A DNA stretch of 64,000 nt from Mycolicibacterium poriferae (lineage in GTDB: Bacteria; Actinomycetota; Actinomycetes; Mycobacteriales; Mycobacteriaceae): NCBI RefSeq assembly GCF_010728325.1, contig NZ_AP022570.1, positions 4,712,001-4,776,000 of the forward strand, read 5' to 3'. This document shows positions 8,678 to 17,075 of this stretch, piece after piece. Below the pieces are notes generated by a model that searched no databases, was not told the origin of the DNA, and saw only the letters and a program-made list of their open reading frames with translations. Made by a program: the position numbers and the translations under genes. Within the stretch, counting starts at the first letter, position 1; each line of letters begins with the position of its first letter.

Positions 8678-10381
8678 CTAGGCCCCGGGTGAGGCGGAGC
8701 TGTGCGCCGACTGTGAGTGCCGCGGCAACGTGACCGCGAATTCGGTTCTGCCCGCGACACTGTCGACGACGATCGCGCCTCCGTGAGCACGTACCACGGC
8801 ATCCGCGATCGCCAGGCCCAGTCCGGTGCTGCCTCCGCCGCGCGACCGCGAGGTGTCCCCACGCGCGAATCGTTCGAAGACCTCGGGCAGCAGCTTCTCG
8901 TCGATGCCGGGGCCGTCGTCGGTGACCGTCAGCACCACCGCGCCGTCGTCGGACACCCGCAGGGCAGCGGTCACCGAAGTGCCGGGCGGGGTGTGGGTGC
9001 GGGCGTTGGCGAGCAGATTGGCCACCACCTGGTGCAGGCGTGTCTCGTCGCCGTCGACCAGGACCGATTTGTCGGGCACATCGAGTTCCCAGGTGTGTTC
9101 GCGGCCGGCGACGTGGGCGTCGCTGACCGCGTCGACGACGAGTCGGGTCAGGTCGACCGGATCGCGGTCCAGCGGCCTGCCGGCATCGAGGCGGGCCAAC
9201 AGCAGGAGGTCTTCGACCAGCCTCGTCATGCGGGCGGTTTCGGATTCGACGCGGTCCATCGCGTGGGCGACCTCGGCGGGCAGATCGCCGTGGCGGCGTT
9301 GCGCCAACTCGGTGTACCCACGGATGGCAGCCAGCGGGGTGCGCAGCTCGTGGCTGGCGTCGGCGACGAACTGACGTACCCGCGTCTCACTGGCATGGCG
9401 CGCCGACAAAGCGCTCGCGATCCGGTCGAGCATCCGGTTCAGCGCCGCACCGAGTTGCCCGACTTCGGTGTGGGCTGCCGCGGGGTCGACCGCGACTATC
9501 GGCGTCGGCAGGGAGACCTCGCCGCGGTCCAGTTCCAGGTCGGCCACCTGTTGCGCAGCCGCGGAAACGCGTGCCAACGGGGCGAGTTGGCGACGCACGA
9601 TCACGACTCCGGCCGCTGCGGCTGCCAGCAGGGCCACCGCGGCGACGACAGCGAAGATCAGCGTCACCCACCACATCGTCTCGTCGACGTCGGTGGTGGG
9701 TATGCCGGTGACCACGGTTTGCCCGAGTCGGTCCGGCTGTAGAGCGATGACCCGGTAGCGGCCCAGCCCGTCGAGTTCCACCGTGGCGGGCCGGCCGTCG
9801 TCGTGTACCGCGGCGAGTTGTCGTGCTGCGGCAGCAGAGATTTCGGCGCGGGCTCCGTCGGCCGTGATGACGGCCGCCGTGAGTGGTCGGCCATCCGCGA
9901 TCACCGCTCCGACGGTGCCGGCGGCCTGGCCCGGCGCGTTGAGGAACTCCGGACCGGGCCCGGCCCCGGGGGAACGCGGGCCGGGCGAGGGCCCGCCGGG
10001 GTACAGCAGGACGGGCTCGGGCGGGCCGGACGAGGGCGACCCCCGCTCGGGGCGGTCGGGCGCCGGCGGGCCGAGCGGCGGAAATCCCGGCGGCGGGCTC
10101 GGCATCGATCCCAGCGCACGCCGTTCGGGCGGCCCCGAACCGGGGGGCGGGGGCGGCCCGAACTTGAAGATGACCGCCGACCGGTAACCCGCCTCGACGA
10201 CCTGCTCGTCGAGCTGGTTCATCAGAAAGCGTTGCAGCGCGAACTCCGTCGCGAGGCCGATGGCCGCGCACACCACGGCCAGCAGCGCGATGAGGGTGAC
10301 CAACAGCCGGGTGCGCAGCGACCAGCTTCGCGGTGACCGCAGGATCGCGCGCCGGGGTTCAGCGCGCGGGTTTGAGGACAT
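8678..10381 (-). CDS. Two-component sensor histidine kinase with Pro/Gly-rich extracellular sensor
   Basis: 567 residues from the ATG at 10381 (GTG at 10390 is an alternative). Membrane helices lie at about 26-46 and 238-262. The extracellular loop between them contains a striking Pro/Gly-rich stretch (about 75-146). HAMP follows, then HisKA with phospho-acceptor His344 in ASHELRTPL, and an ATPase domain with N box (Asn459), DDGPGI and TGLGLAI. The start overlaps the end of the response-regulator gene by about 23 bp, and a glycosyltransferase gene follows 22 bp after the stop, so kinase and glycosyltransferases are co-transcribed. It resembles the M. tuberculosis TrcS/TcrY kinase group; orthology cannot be settled here. 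Confidence 0.92.
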   Translation of the reverse strand: MSSNPRAEPRRAILRSPRSWSLRTRLLVTLIALLAVVCAAIGLATEFALQRFLMNQLDEQVVEAGYRSAVIFKFGPPPPPGSGPPERRALGSMPSPPPGFPPLGPPAPDRPERGSPSSGPPEPVLLYPGGPSPGPRSPGAGPGPEFLNAPGQAAGTVGAVIADGRPLTAAVITADGARAEISAAAARQLAAVHDDGRPATVELDGLGRYRVIALQPDRLGQTVVTGIPTTDVDETMWWVTLIFAVVAAVALLAAAAAGVVIVRRQLAPLARVSAAAQQVADLELDRGEVSLPTPIVAVDPAAAHTEVGQLGAALNRMLDRIASALSARHASETRVRQFVADASHELRTPLAAIRGYTELAQRRHGDLPAEVAHAMDRVESETARMTRLVEDLLLLARLDAGRPLDRDPVDLTRLVVDAVSDAHVAGREHTWELDVPDKSVLVDGDETRLHQVVANLLANARTHTPPGTSVTAALRVSDDGAVVLTVTDDGPGIDEKLLPEVFERFARGDTSRSRGGGSTGLGLAIADAVVRAHGGAIVVDSVAGRTEFAVTLPRHSQSAHSSASPGA

Positions 10382-11114
10382 ACCCCGCACCGCGCAGCGT
10401 GTGGATCATCGGCTCGCGCCCGCTGTCGATCTTCTTGCGCAGATATGACACGTACAGCTCGACGATGTTGGACCTGCCACCGAAGTCGTAGCTCCACACC
10501 CGGTCGAGGATCTGGGCCTTGCTCAGCACCCGTTTGGCGTTGCGCATCATGAAGCGCAGCAGCTCGAACTCGGTGGCGGTCAGGGTGATCGGCTCACCGG
10601 CGCGCGTCACCTCATGGCTGTCCTCGTCCAGCACGAGGTCGCCGACGACCAACTTGGCACCGTCCGACTCGGCGGTCGCCACGCCGGTGCGGCGCAGCAG
10701 CGCGCGCAGCCGCAGCACCACCTCCTCCAGAGAGAAGGGTTTGGTCACGTAGTCGTCGCCTCCGGCGGTCAGCCCCGCGATACGGTCCTCGACCGAGTCC
10801 TTGGCAGTCAACAGCAGCAGCGGCAGGCCGGGGATCTGCTCGCGTAGTTTGCCCAGCACCTCCAGCCCGCTCATGTCGGGCAGCATCACGTCGAGCACGA
10901 CCACGTCCGGCGGAGTCTGCTTGGCCGCGGCGATCGCGCCGGCGCCGTCGCCGGCCGTCGAGATCTCCCAACCCTCGTACCTCAGCGCCATCGAGACCAG
11001 TTCGGCCAGGACCGGCTCGTCGTCGACGACGAGGACGTGGACGGGACTGCCGTCGGCGCGCCGCATCGTGACGCGCGCGTTGTCGGTCGCGGCGACATGG
11101 GAGAACTCGGACAC
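10359..11114 (-). CDS. OmpR/PhoP-family response regulator
   Basis: 251 residues: a receiver domain with the acidic pair DD (31-32), phospho-acceptor Asp75 in VVLDVMLPD and Lys125 in YVTKPF, followed by a winged-helix DNA-binding domain ending in LRGAGYVLKPAR. The GTG at 11114 is favoured because a -10-like CATAAT ends six bases before it, which predicts a leaderless mRNA; an ATG further in (MRRADG) is possible. It heads an operon with its kinase and three glycosyltransferase genes, so it probably controls them and perhaps the divergent small gene at 11268. It is very similar in style to mycobacterial TrcR/TcrX. Confidence 0.93.
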   Translation of the reverse strand: MSEFSHVAATDNARVTMRRADGSPVHVLVVDDEPVLAELVSMALRYEGWEISTAGDGAGAIAAAKQTPPDVVVLDVMLPDMSGLEVLGKLREQIPGLPLLLLTAKDSVEDRIAGLTAGGDDYVTKPFSLEEVVLRLRALLRRTGVATAESDGAKLVVGDLVLDEDSHEVTRAGEPITLTATEFELLRFMMRNAKRVLSKAQILDRVWSYDFGGRSNIVELYVSYLRKKIDSGREPMIHTLRGAGYVLKPAR

Positions 11115-11126
11115 GACCCCATTATG
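11115..11126 (-). promoter_or_regulatory. Predicted leaderless promoter of the regulator operon
   Basis: On the minus strand CATAAT (11121-11126) is followed by six bases (GGGGTC) and then the GTG start. In mycobacteria transcription commonly begins six to eight bases after the -10 box, so the first mRNA base would be that of the start codon. Confidence 0.45.
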
Positions 11127-11267
11127 TGTCCGGGCCGTAGGCGGGTCCTGTGCCGTTGCTATGCGCACGCTGTGAAACGGTGCCCGTCGGCCGCCTGACG
11201 AGCATGCCTACCCGACGCTGAGCCCACGCACAGCGGGCACCAATCGGCCGGCATCAGGGTGGGCGCC

Positions 11268-11558
11268 ATGGATACCGATCACACCAGGCCGGCCGCTCCG
11301 ATATGGGGCAGCCCGCAACCACACCAGAGGTGGGGCACCCGCCGGACCACGGCGGCCGTCGCGGTCGCCGCGGCCATCGCGGCCGTAGGCGGCGCGGCGA
11401 TCTTCGCCGCGAGCGGAGGGGCATCACAGGTCGCCGGCCCACCCGGAGCTCCGGGATTCGGCCCGCCTGGTGGGCCGCCCGGAATGGGTGCGCCGGGGAT
11501 GGTCGCACCGTTCGCTCCCGCGTGCGCGGCCGAGGTCGTCGACGCACCCACCCGCTGA
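11268..11558 (+). CDS. Small membrane-anchored Pro/Gly-rich protein
   Basis: 96 residues, not a family I recognise. The sequence has a hydrophilic N terminus (about 1-28), one hydrophobic helix rich in Ala/Val (about 29-50), and then a Gly-Pro-Pro/Met-rich tail (about 56-80) ending in a single Cys and VVDAPTR. The ATG at 11268 has AGGGTGG seven bases upstream. It is divergent from the two-component/glycosyltransferase operon, and its tail resembles the Pro/Gly stretches in that operon's kinase and first GT39-like enzyme. It could be a substrate, ligand or accessory factor of that system. This is inference from composition and position only. Confidence 0.6.
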   Translation: MDTDHTRPAAPIWGSPQPHQRWGTRRTTAAVAVAAAIAAVGGAAIFAASGGASQVAGPPGAPGFGPPGGPPGMGAPGMVAPFAPACAAEVVDAPTR

Positions 11559-11610
11559 CGGACCGGCGCGCCGGAGTGGGCATCGGTGGGCCCGGCCGCG
11601 GCATTTCTCC

Positions 11611-11616
11611 TACCCT
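11611..11616 (+). promoter_or_regulatory. Predicted -10 box of the opp operon
   Basis: TACCCT matches the mycobacterial TANNNT -10 consensus and is followed by exactly six bases (GTCGGG) and an ATG at 11623. The spacing predicts a leaderless transcript that begins with the mini-ORF described next. Confidence 0.45.
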
Positions 11617-11622
11617 GTCGGG

Positions 11623-11652
11623 ATGCAGCCCAGCGGTGGAACCACCGGATGA
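11623..11652 (+). CDS. Predicted leaderless nine-codon leader ORF coupled to oppB
   Basis: Encodes MQPSGGTTG and ends in TGA at 11650-11652, overlapping the oppB start as ATGA. There is no separate Shine-Dalgarno site for oppB other than GGTGGA, which lies inside a palindrome (CGGTGG-AA-CCACCG, 11634-11647) just before the start. Ribosomes that begin on the leaderless mini-ORF could therefore open the hairpin and re-initiate on oppB. No protein evidence is visible; the call rests on promoter spacing and overlap geometry. Confidence 0.35.
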   Translation: MQPSGGTTG

Positions 11653-12626
11653 CCCGTTTCCTGACGCGTCGGCTGCTCAACTACGTGGTGCTGCTGGGTG
11701 TGGTGTCGTTCCTGACGTTCGCGCTGACGTCGCTGACGTTCAATCCGCTCGACAGCCTGCTGGAGCGCAACCCGCGTCCGCCGCAGTCGGTGATCGACGC
11801 CAAGGCCGCCGAGCTGGACCTCGACAAGCCGATTCCGGTCCGCTACGCGAACTGGGTGTCCGGCGCGGTCCGCGGCGACTTCGGCACCACCGTCGGCGGC
11901 CAGCCGGTCAGCGACGAGCTGTGGCGCCGCATCGGGGTGAGCCTGAGGCTGGTGCTCATCGGCTCGGTCCTCGGCACCGTCGTCGGCGTCGTGGTGGGCG
12001 CGTGGGGCGCGATCCGTCAGTACCGGCTGTCCGACCGGGTCATCACGGTGCTGTCGCTGCTGATCCTGTCGGCCCCCACCTTCGTGATCGCCAACCTGTT
12101 GATCCTGGGGGCGCTGAAGGTCAACACCATCCTCGGGGTGCAGGTGTTCGAATACACCGGGGAGACCTCCCCCGATGCGATCGGGGGCACCTGGAACCGG
12201 CTCGTCGACCGCCTGCAACACCTGATTCTGCCCACCTTCACCCTGGCGCTGGCCTCGATCGCCGGGTTCAGCCGCTACCAGCGCAACGCCATGCTCGACG
12301 TGCTCGGCCAGGACTTCATCCGCACCGCGCGCGCCAAGGGCCTGACCCGCCGCCGAGCGCTGTTCAAGCACGGCCTGCGCACCGCGCTGATCCCGATGGC
12401 CACCTTGTTCGCCTACAGCGTCGGCGGTCTGTTCACCGGCGCCGTGTTCGTCGAGCAGATCTTCGGCTGGCACGGCGTCGGTGAATGGGTGATCCAGGGC
12501 GTCGCCAGCCAGGACACCAACATCGTGGTCGCGATCGTCATGTTCTTCGGTGTCGTCATCCTGCTGGCGGGTCTGCTCTCCGACGTCATCTACGCGGTGC
12601 TCGATCCGAGGGTGCGGGTGTCATGA
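11649..12626 (+). CDS. oppB: Oligopeptide ABC transporter permease OppB
   Basis: 325-residue inner-membrane permease of the peptide importer family (BPD_transp_1). It has the typical N-terminal helix followed by a large extracytoplasmic loop (LTSLTFNPLDSLLERNP, then DLDKPIPVRYANWV) and a C-terminal six-helix core containing the EAA-like coupling segment with TARAKGLTRRRALFKHGLR. It pairs with OppC and the fused ATPase OppD to import short peptides captured by OppA. It is the first structural gene of a tightly overlapping oppBCDA operon, the order I recall for M. tuberculosis Rv1283c-Rv1280c. The ATG at 11649 overlaps a putative leader ORF. Confidence 0.95.
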   Translation: MTRFLTRRLLNYVVLLGVVSFLTFALTSLTFNPLDSLLERNPRPPQSVIDAKAAELDLDKPIPVRYANWVSGAVRGDFGTTVGGQPVSDELWRRIGVSLRLVLIGSVLGTVVGVVVGAWGAIRQYRLSDRVITVLSLLILSAPTFVIANLLILGALKVNTILGVQVFEYTGETSPDAIGGTWNRLVDRLQHLILPTFTLALASIAGFSRYQRNAMLDVLGQDFIRTARAKGLTRRRALFKHGLRTALIPMATLFAYSVGGLFTGAVFVEQIFGWHGVGEWVIQGVASQDTNIVVAIVMFFGVVILLAGLLSDVIYAVLDPRVRVS

Positions 12627-13528
12627 CCGAGACCACGTTCACCTCCCGGCGCCGCCTGGTGTGGCGCCGCTTCCTGCGTAACCGGCCTGCGGTGGTGTCG
12701 CTGGTGCTGCTGGTCGCCATGTTCGTCGCGGCCTACGCCCTACCGGCGCTGCTGCCCTACTCGCACACCGACCTCGACTACTACGCACTGCAGCAACCCC
12801 CGAGCCCGACCCACTGGCTGGGCACCAACGCGCTGGGCCAGGATTTGCTCGCGTTGACGCTGCGCGGCATGCAGAAGTCGATGCTGATCGGGGTGTGCGT
12901 GGCGTTCATCTCGACGTTGATCGCCGCGACGGTCGGCGCCATCGCCGGCTACTTCGGAGGCTGGCGCGACCGGGCCCTGATGTGGCTCGTGGACCTGCTG
13001 CTCGTGGTGCCGAGCTTCATCCTCATCGCGATCGTCACCCCGCGCACCCGCGAGTCGGGCACCATCCTGTGGCTGATCCTGCTGCTGGCGGGATTCAGCT
13101 GGATGATCAGCTCCCGAATGGTGCGGGGACTCACCATGAGCCTGCGTGAGCGCGAGTTCGTCGTCGCGGCCCGCTACATGGGCGTCAGCAACTGGCGAAT
13201 CATCGCGCGCCACATCGTCCCCAATGTGGCCTCGATCCTGATCATCGACACCGCGCTGAACGTCGGTCTGGCCGTGCTGGCCGAGACGGGACTCAGCTTC
13301 CTCGGCTTCGGTGTGCAGCCCCCGGATGTGTCGCTGGGCACCCTGATCGCCGACGGCACCAACTCGGTGACGACGTTTCCGTGGGTGTTCCTCGTCCCGG
13401 CGGGCGCGCTGGTGCTGATCGTCATGTGCGCCAACCTGGTCGGTGACGGCCTGCGTGACGCGCTCGACCCGGGAATCCGCCCGGCCCGTCGGCGGCGCTG
13501 GCGAGAGCGTCGGGAGGCAGCCCGATGA
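12623..13528 (+). CDS. oppC: Oligopeptide ABC transporter permease OppC
   Basis: 301-residue second permease of the peptide importer. The N terminus ([19 protein letters not shown]) and the [23 protein letters not shown] segment are typical of OppC/DppC. The cytoplasmic coupling loop reads [17 protein letters not shown]. The ATG at 12623 overlaps the oppB stop (ATGA), and the 3' end overlaps oppD the same way, so all the membrane and ATPase subunits are translationally coupled. It forms a heterodimeric channel with OppB. Confidence 0.95.
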   Translation: MTETTFTSRRRLVWRRFLRNRPAVVSLVLLVAMFVAAYALPALLPYSHTDLDYYALQQPPSPTHWLGTNALGQDLLALTLRGMQKSMLIGVCVAFISTLIAATVGAIAGYFGGWRDRALMWLVDLLLVVPSFILIAIVTPRTRESGTILWLILLLAGFSWMISSRMVRGLTMSLREREFVVAARYMGVSNWRIIARHIVPNVASILIIDTALNVGLAVLAETGLSFLGFGVQPPDVSLGTLIADGTNSVTTFPWVFLVPAGALVLIVMCANLVGDGLRDALDPGIRPARRRRWRERREAAR

Positions 13529-15360
13529 GCCTGCTCGAGGTGCGCGGCCTGACCGTGACGTTCCCCACCGACGAGGAACGCGTCGCCGCCGTGCGCGGCC
13601 TGGACTATCACGTCGACGCGGGCGAGGTGGTGGCGCTGGTCGGGGAATCCGGGGCCGGCAAGTCCGCCGGGGCGATGGCCGTCATCGGACTGCTGCCCGA
13701 ATATGCGGAGGTGTCGGGCTCGGTGCGCCTGCACGGCGACGAACTGCTCGGGTTGCCCGACAAGCAGATGTCACGCATCAGGGGCAACAGGATCGGCACG
13801 GTGTTCCAGGATCCGATGTCGGCGCTGACGCCCGTCTACCCGGTCGGAGACCAGATCGCCGAAGCGATCTCGATCCACCAGCGCGAGCTCGGCGACCGCG
13901 CGGCCCGCGCCCGCGCGGTCGAGCTGCTGGAACTGGTCGGCATCGCCCAGCCCGAACAGCGCGCCCGCGCGTTCCCCCACGAGCTGTCCGGCGGTGAACG
14001 GCAGCGCGTCGTGATCGCCATCGCCATCGCCAACGACCCGGACCTGCTGATCTGCGACGAGCCCACCACCGCGCTCGACGTCACCGTGCAGGCGCAGATC
14101 CTCGACGTGCTGCGCACCGCGCGCGACGTCACCGGCGCGGGCGTGCTGATCATCACCCACGACCTCGGGGTGGTCGCCCAGTTCGCCGACCGCGCTCTGG
14201 TGATGTACGCCGGCCGCGCGGTTGAAACCGCGCCCGTCGACGAGCTGTACCGCGACCGCCGGATGCCCTACACGGCGGGTCTGCTCGGCTCGGCGCCCAG
14301 TCTCGATGCGACGCAGGGCACCCGTCTGGTGCCCATCCCCGGTGCCCCGCCGTCGATGGTGTCGTTGCCACCCGGTTGCCCCTTCGCGCCGCGGTGTCCG
14401 CTGGCCGTCGACGACTGCCGCGCCGAGGAACCCGCGCTGGTCGAGGTGGGGCCGGATCACCGGGTGGCCTGCATCCGCAGCGACGAGGTCACCGGCCGCA
14501 GCGCCGCCGACATCTACGGCGTGCCGAGCGCACCGGCGCAGACCGCGCCGGCGTCGGGCTCCGAGGTCGTGGTGCGGGTGGAGAACCTGGTCAAGACCTA
14601 CACCCTGACCAAGGGTGCGGTGCTGCGCCGCCGCATCGGTGAGGTGCGCGCCGTCGACGGGGTCAGCTTCGAGCTGCGCCAGGGCCGCACGCTGGGCATC
14701 GTCGGCGAGTCCGGGAGCGGCAAGTCGACCACACTGCATCAGATCCTGGAGCTGACCGCTCCGCAGGACGGGACCATCGAGGTGCTCGGTGCCGACGTCG
14801 CCGGCCTGGACCGGCGGTCCCGGCGTGCGCTGCGCGGTGATCTGCAGGTGGTGTTTCAGGACCCCGTCGCATCGCTGGATCCGCGGCTGCCGGTGTTCGA
14901 CGTGCTGGCCGAACCGTTGCGGGCCAACGGGTTCGACAAGGCCGCGACCAACGACCGGGTCGCCGAACTGCTCACCACGGTGGGGCTGCGCCATCAGGAC
15001 GCCAGCCGGTATCCCGCCGAGTTCTCCGGCGGCCAGAAGCAACGCATCGGTATCGCCCGCGCGCTGGCGCTGCAGCCGAAGATCCTGGCCCTCGACGAGC
15101 CGGTCTCCGCGCTGGACGTCTCCATCCAGGCCGGCATCATCAACCTGCTCCTCGATCTGCAGGACCGATTCGGGCTGGCCTACCTGTTCGTGTCCCACGA
15201 TCTGTCGGTGGTGCGTCACCTGGCCCACGACGTCGCCGTGATGAACCGCGGGGTGATCGTCGAACAGGGTGAGGCGGCGCAGGTGTTCGAGCATCCGCGC
15301 GACGACTACACACGCCGGTTGCTGGCCGCGGTACCGCGGGCCCTGCCTGATCACCATTAG
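13525..15360 (+). CDS. oppD: Fused double-domain oligopeptide transporter ATPase OppD with Cys cluster
   Basis: 611 residues, two ATPases in one chain. Domain 1 has Walker A GESGAGKS (40-47), signature LSGGE (154-158) and Walker B LLICDEP (174-180). Domain 2 has Walker [10 protein letters not shown] (394-402), FSGGQKQ and LALDEP. Between them Cys285, Cys291, Cys298 and Cys316 form the motif that, in the M. tuberculosis OppD structure as I recall, binds a 4Fe-4S cluster needed for function. It is translationally coupled to oppC by ATGA, with a GGGAGG ribosome site. The length equals that of M. tuberculosis OppD (about 612). The stop codon TAG forms part of a TAGAGT sequence that could serve as a promoter for oppA. 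Confidence 0.95.
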   Translation: MSLLEVRGLTVTFPTDEERVAAVRGLDYHVDAGEVVALVGESGAGKSAGAMAVIGLLPEYAEVSGSVRLHGDELLGLPDKQMSRIRGNRIGTVFQDPMSALTPVYPVGDQIAEAISIHQRELGDRAARARAVELLELVGIAQPEQRARAFPHELSGGERQRVVIAIAIANDPDLLICDEPTTALDVTVQAQILDVLRTARDVTGAGVLIITHDLGVVAQFADRALVMYAGRAVETAPVDELYRDRRMPYTAGLLGSAPSLDATQGTRLVPIPGAPPSMVSLPPGCPFAPRCPLAVDDCRAEEPALVEVGPDHRVACIRSDEVTGRSAADIYGVPSAPAQTAPASGSEVVVRVENLVKTYTLTKGAVLRRRIGEVRAVDGVSFELRQGRTLGIVGESGSGKSTTLHQILELTAPQDGTIEVLGADVAGLDRRSRRALRGDLQVVFQDPVASLDPRLPVFDVLAEPLRANGFDKAATNDRVAELLTTVGLRHQDASRYPAEFSGGQKQRIGIARALALQPKILALDEPVSALDVSIQAGIINLLLDLQDRFGLAYLFVSHDLSVVRHLAHDVAVMNRGVIVEQGEAAQVFEHPRDDYTRRLLAAVPRALPDHH

Positions 15361-15371
15361 AGTCGGAGCGC

Positions 15372-17075
15372 ATGGGTGATCTGAGACCAGGTGCGCACCG
15401 TCCGTCGGCGACGACGGCGTGGGTGCGGTTTCTCGCGGTGGTGGCCACGCTCGGGCTGGTGGTGACCGGATGCTCCAGCCCCGACGAGGCCCCCTCCGCC
15501 GGTGGCGACGCCGAACTGGGCGCCAGCGCCGACATCAACCCGCAGGACCCCGCCACGCTGCAGCAGGGCGGCAACCTGCGGCTGGCGCTGTCGGGCTTCC
15601 CCCCGAACTTCAACTACCTGCACATCGACGGCAACGTCGCCGACTTCGGCGGGTTGCTGCGCTGGACGCTGCCGCGCGCGTTCTTCATCAAGCCCGATGG
15701 CGAGATGACGGTGAACAGCGACTACTTCACCAGCGTCGAGTTGACCAGTACCGACCCTCAGGTCGTCACCTACACGATCAACCCGAAGGCGGTGTGGACC
15801 GACGGCACGCCGATCACCTGGGAGGACTTCGCGGCGCAGATCAATGCCACCAGCGGCAAGGACGACCGGTTCCTGTTCGCGGCGCCGAACGGCAGTGAGC
15901 GAGTCGAGTCGGTGACCAAAGGCGTCGACGACCGGCAGGCCGTGATCACGTTCGCTCAGCATTACGCCGACTGGCGGGGCATGTTCGCCGGCAACAGCAT
16001 GCTGGCGCCGAAGTCCATGACCCAGGACCCGGAAGCGTTCAACCGGGGCTTTCTGAACGGACCGGCTCCGTCCGCGGGCCCGTTCATGATCACCTCGGTC
16101 GACCGAGCCGCCCAACGCATCACGCTGACCCGTAATCCGGACTGGTGGGGTGAGACACCGGTGCTGGACTCGGTGACCTACACCGTGCTCGACGACGCCG
16201 CGAAGATGCCCGCCCTGCAGAACAACGCGCTCGATGCCGTGGGCGTGGCCAACCTCGACGACTTGACGATCGCCCGGCGCACCCAGGGCGTGTCGATCCG
16301 GCGGGCCCCCGCTCCGAGTTGGTATCACATGACGTTCAACGGGGCCGAGGGCTCGATTCTGGCCGATCCGGCGCTGCGGACCGCGATCTCCAAGGGCATC
16401 GACCGCCAGGCCATCGCCTCGGTCACCCAGCGGGGTCTGGTCGACAACCCGGTTCCGCTGAACAACCACATCTACCTGGCCGGCCAGGAGGGCTACCAGG
16501 ACAACAGCATCGGCTTCGACCCGGAAGCCGCCAAGCGTGATCTGGACGCGCTGGGTTGGCAGTTGAACGGTCAGTTCCGGGAGAAGGACGGTCGCCGCCT
16601 GACGATCCGCGACGTGTTCTACGACGCCCAGAGCACTCGGCAGATCGCCCAGATCGCGCAGAACAATCTGGCCCAGATCGGGGTGGAGTTGCAGCTCAAC
16701 GCGGTGGGCGGCGGCCAGCTGTTCACCGACTTCGTGACGCCGGGCAACTTCGACATCGCCCAGTTCTCGTGGGTGGGCGACGCCTTCGCCCTGGCGGGCC
16801 TGACTCAGATCTATGCGTCGGGCGGGGAGAGCAACTTCGGCAAGATCGGCAGCCCGGAGATCGACGCGCAGATCGAGGAGACCCTCTCCGAGTTGGATCC
16901 GGCGAAGGCGCGCGAGCTGGCCAACGAACTGGACAAGATGATCTGGTCGGAGGGCTTCAGCCTGCCGCTGTTCCAGTCGGCAGGCAATGTCGCGGTCCGT
17001 AGCACGCTGGCGAACTTCGGCCCGACCGGCATCGGCGACCTGAACTACACCGCCGTCGGGTTCATGAAGCCCTGA
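15372..17075 (+). CDS. oppA: Oligopeptide-binding lipoprotein OppA
   Basis: 567-residue SBP_bac_5 family peptide-binding lipoprotein, exported and anchored to the membrane. The signal peptide ends in the lipobox VTGC with Cys34 as the lipidated residue. The mature part has the family features GGNLRLALSGFP near its start, DGTPITWEDFAAQI and RNPDWWGETPVLDSVTYTV. It lies 11 bp after oppD with a GGAG site before the ATG. A TAGAGT hexamer overlapping the oppD stop may give extra OppA, since binding proteins are usually needed in excess. The 3' end overlaps the convergent hydrolase gene by 14 bp. Confidence 0.93.
   Translation: MGDLRPGAHRPSATTAWVRFLAVVATLGLVVTGCSSPDEAPSAGGDAELGASADINPQDPATLQQGGNLRLALSGFPPNFNYLHIDGNVADFGGLLRWTLPRAFFIKPDGEMTVNSDYFTSVELTSTDPQVVTYTINPKAVWTDGTPITWEDFAAQINATSGKDDRFLFAAPNGSERVESVTKGVDDRQAVITFAQHYADWRGMFAGNSMLAPKSMTQDPEAFNRGFLNGPAPSAGPFMITSVDRAAQRITLTRNPDWWGETPVLDSVTYTVLDDAAKMPALQNNALDAVGVANLDDLTIARRTQGVSIRRAPAPSWYHMTFNGAEGSILADPALRTAISKGIDRQAIASVTQRGLVDNPVPLNNHIYLAGQEGYQDNSIGFDPEAAKRDLDALGWQLNGQFREKDGRRLTIRDVFYDAQSTRQIAQIAQNNLAQIGVELQLNAVGGGQLFTDFVTPGNFDIAQFSWVGDAFALAGLTQIYASGGESNFGKIGSPEIDAQIEETLSELDPAKARELANELDKMIWSEGFSLPLFQSAGNVAVRSTLANFGPTGIGDLNYTAVGFMKP

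Noticed and set aside
8656..8862. N-terminal extension of the second GT39-like gene
   Set aside because: It would overlap the sensor-kinase coding sequence by 184 bp and has no membrane-protein character; the GTG at 8655 fits better.
3573..11558. Recently transferred genomic island
   Set aside because: No integrase, transposase, tRNA or attachment site seen and base composition matches the neighbours; insertion relative to M. tuberculosis may equally be loss in that lineage.
13771..15357. Open frame of about 530 codons antisense to oppD
   Set aside because: His/Gln/Arg/Val-rich shadow of a clear ATPase gene; no start site or family similarity.
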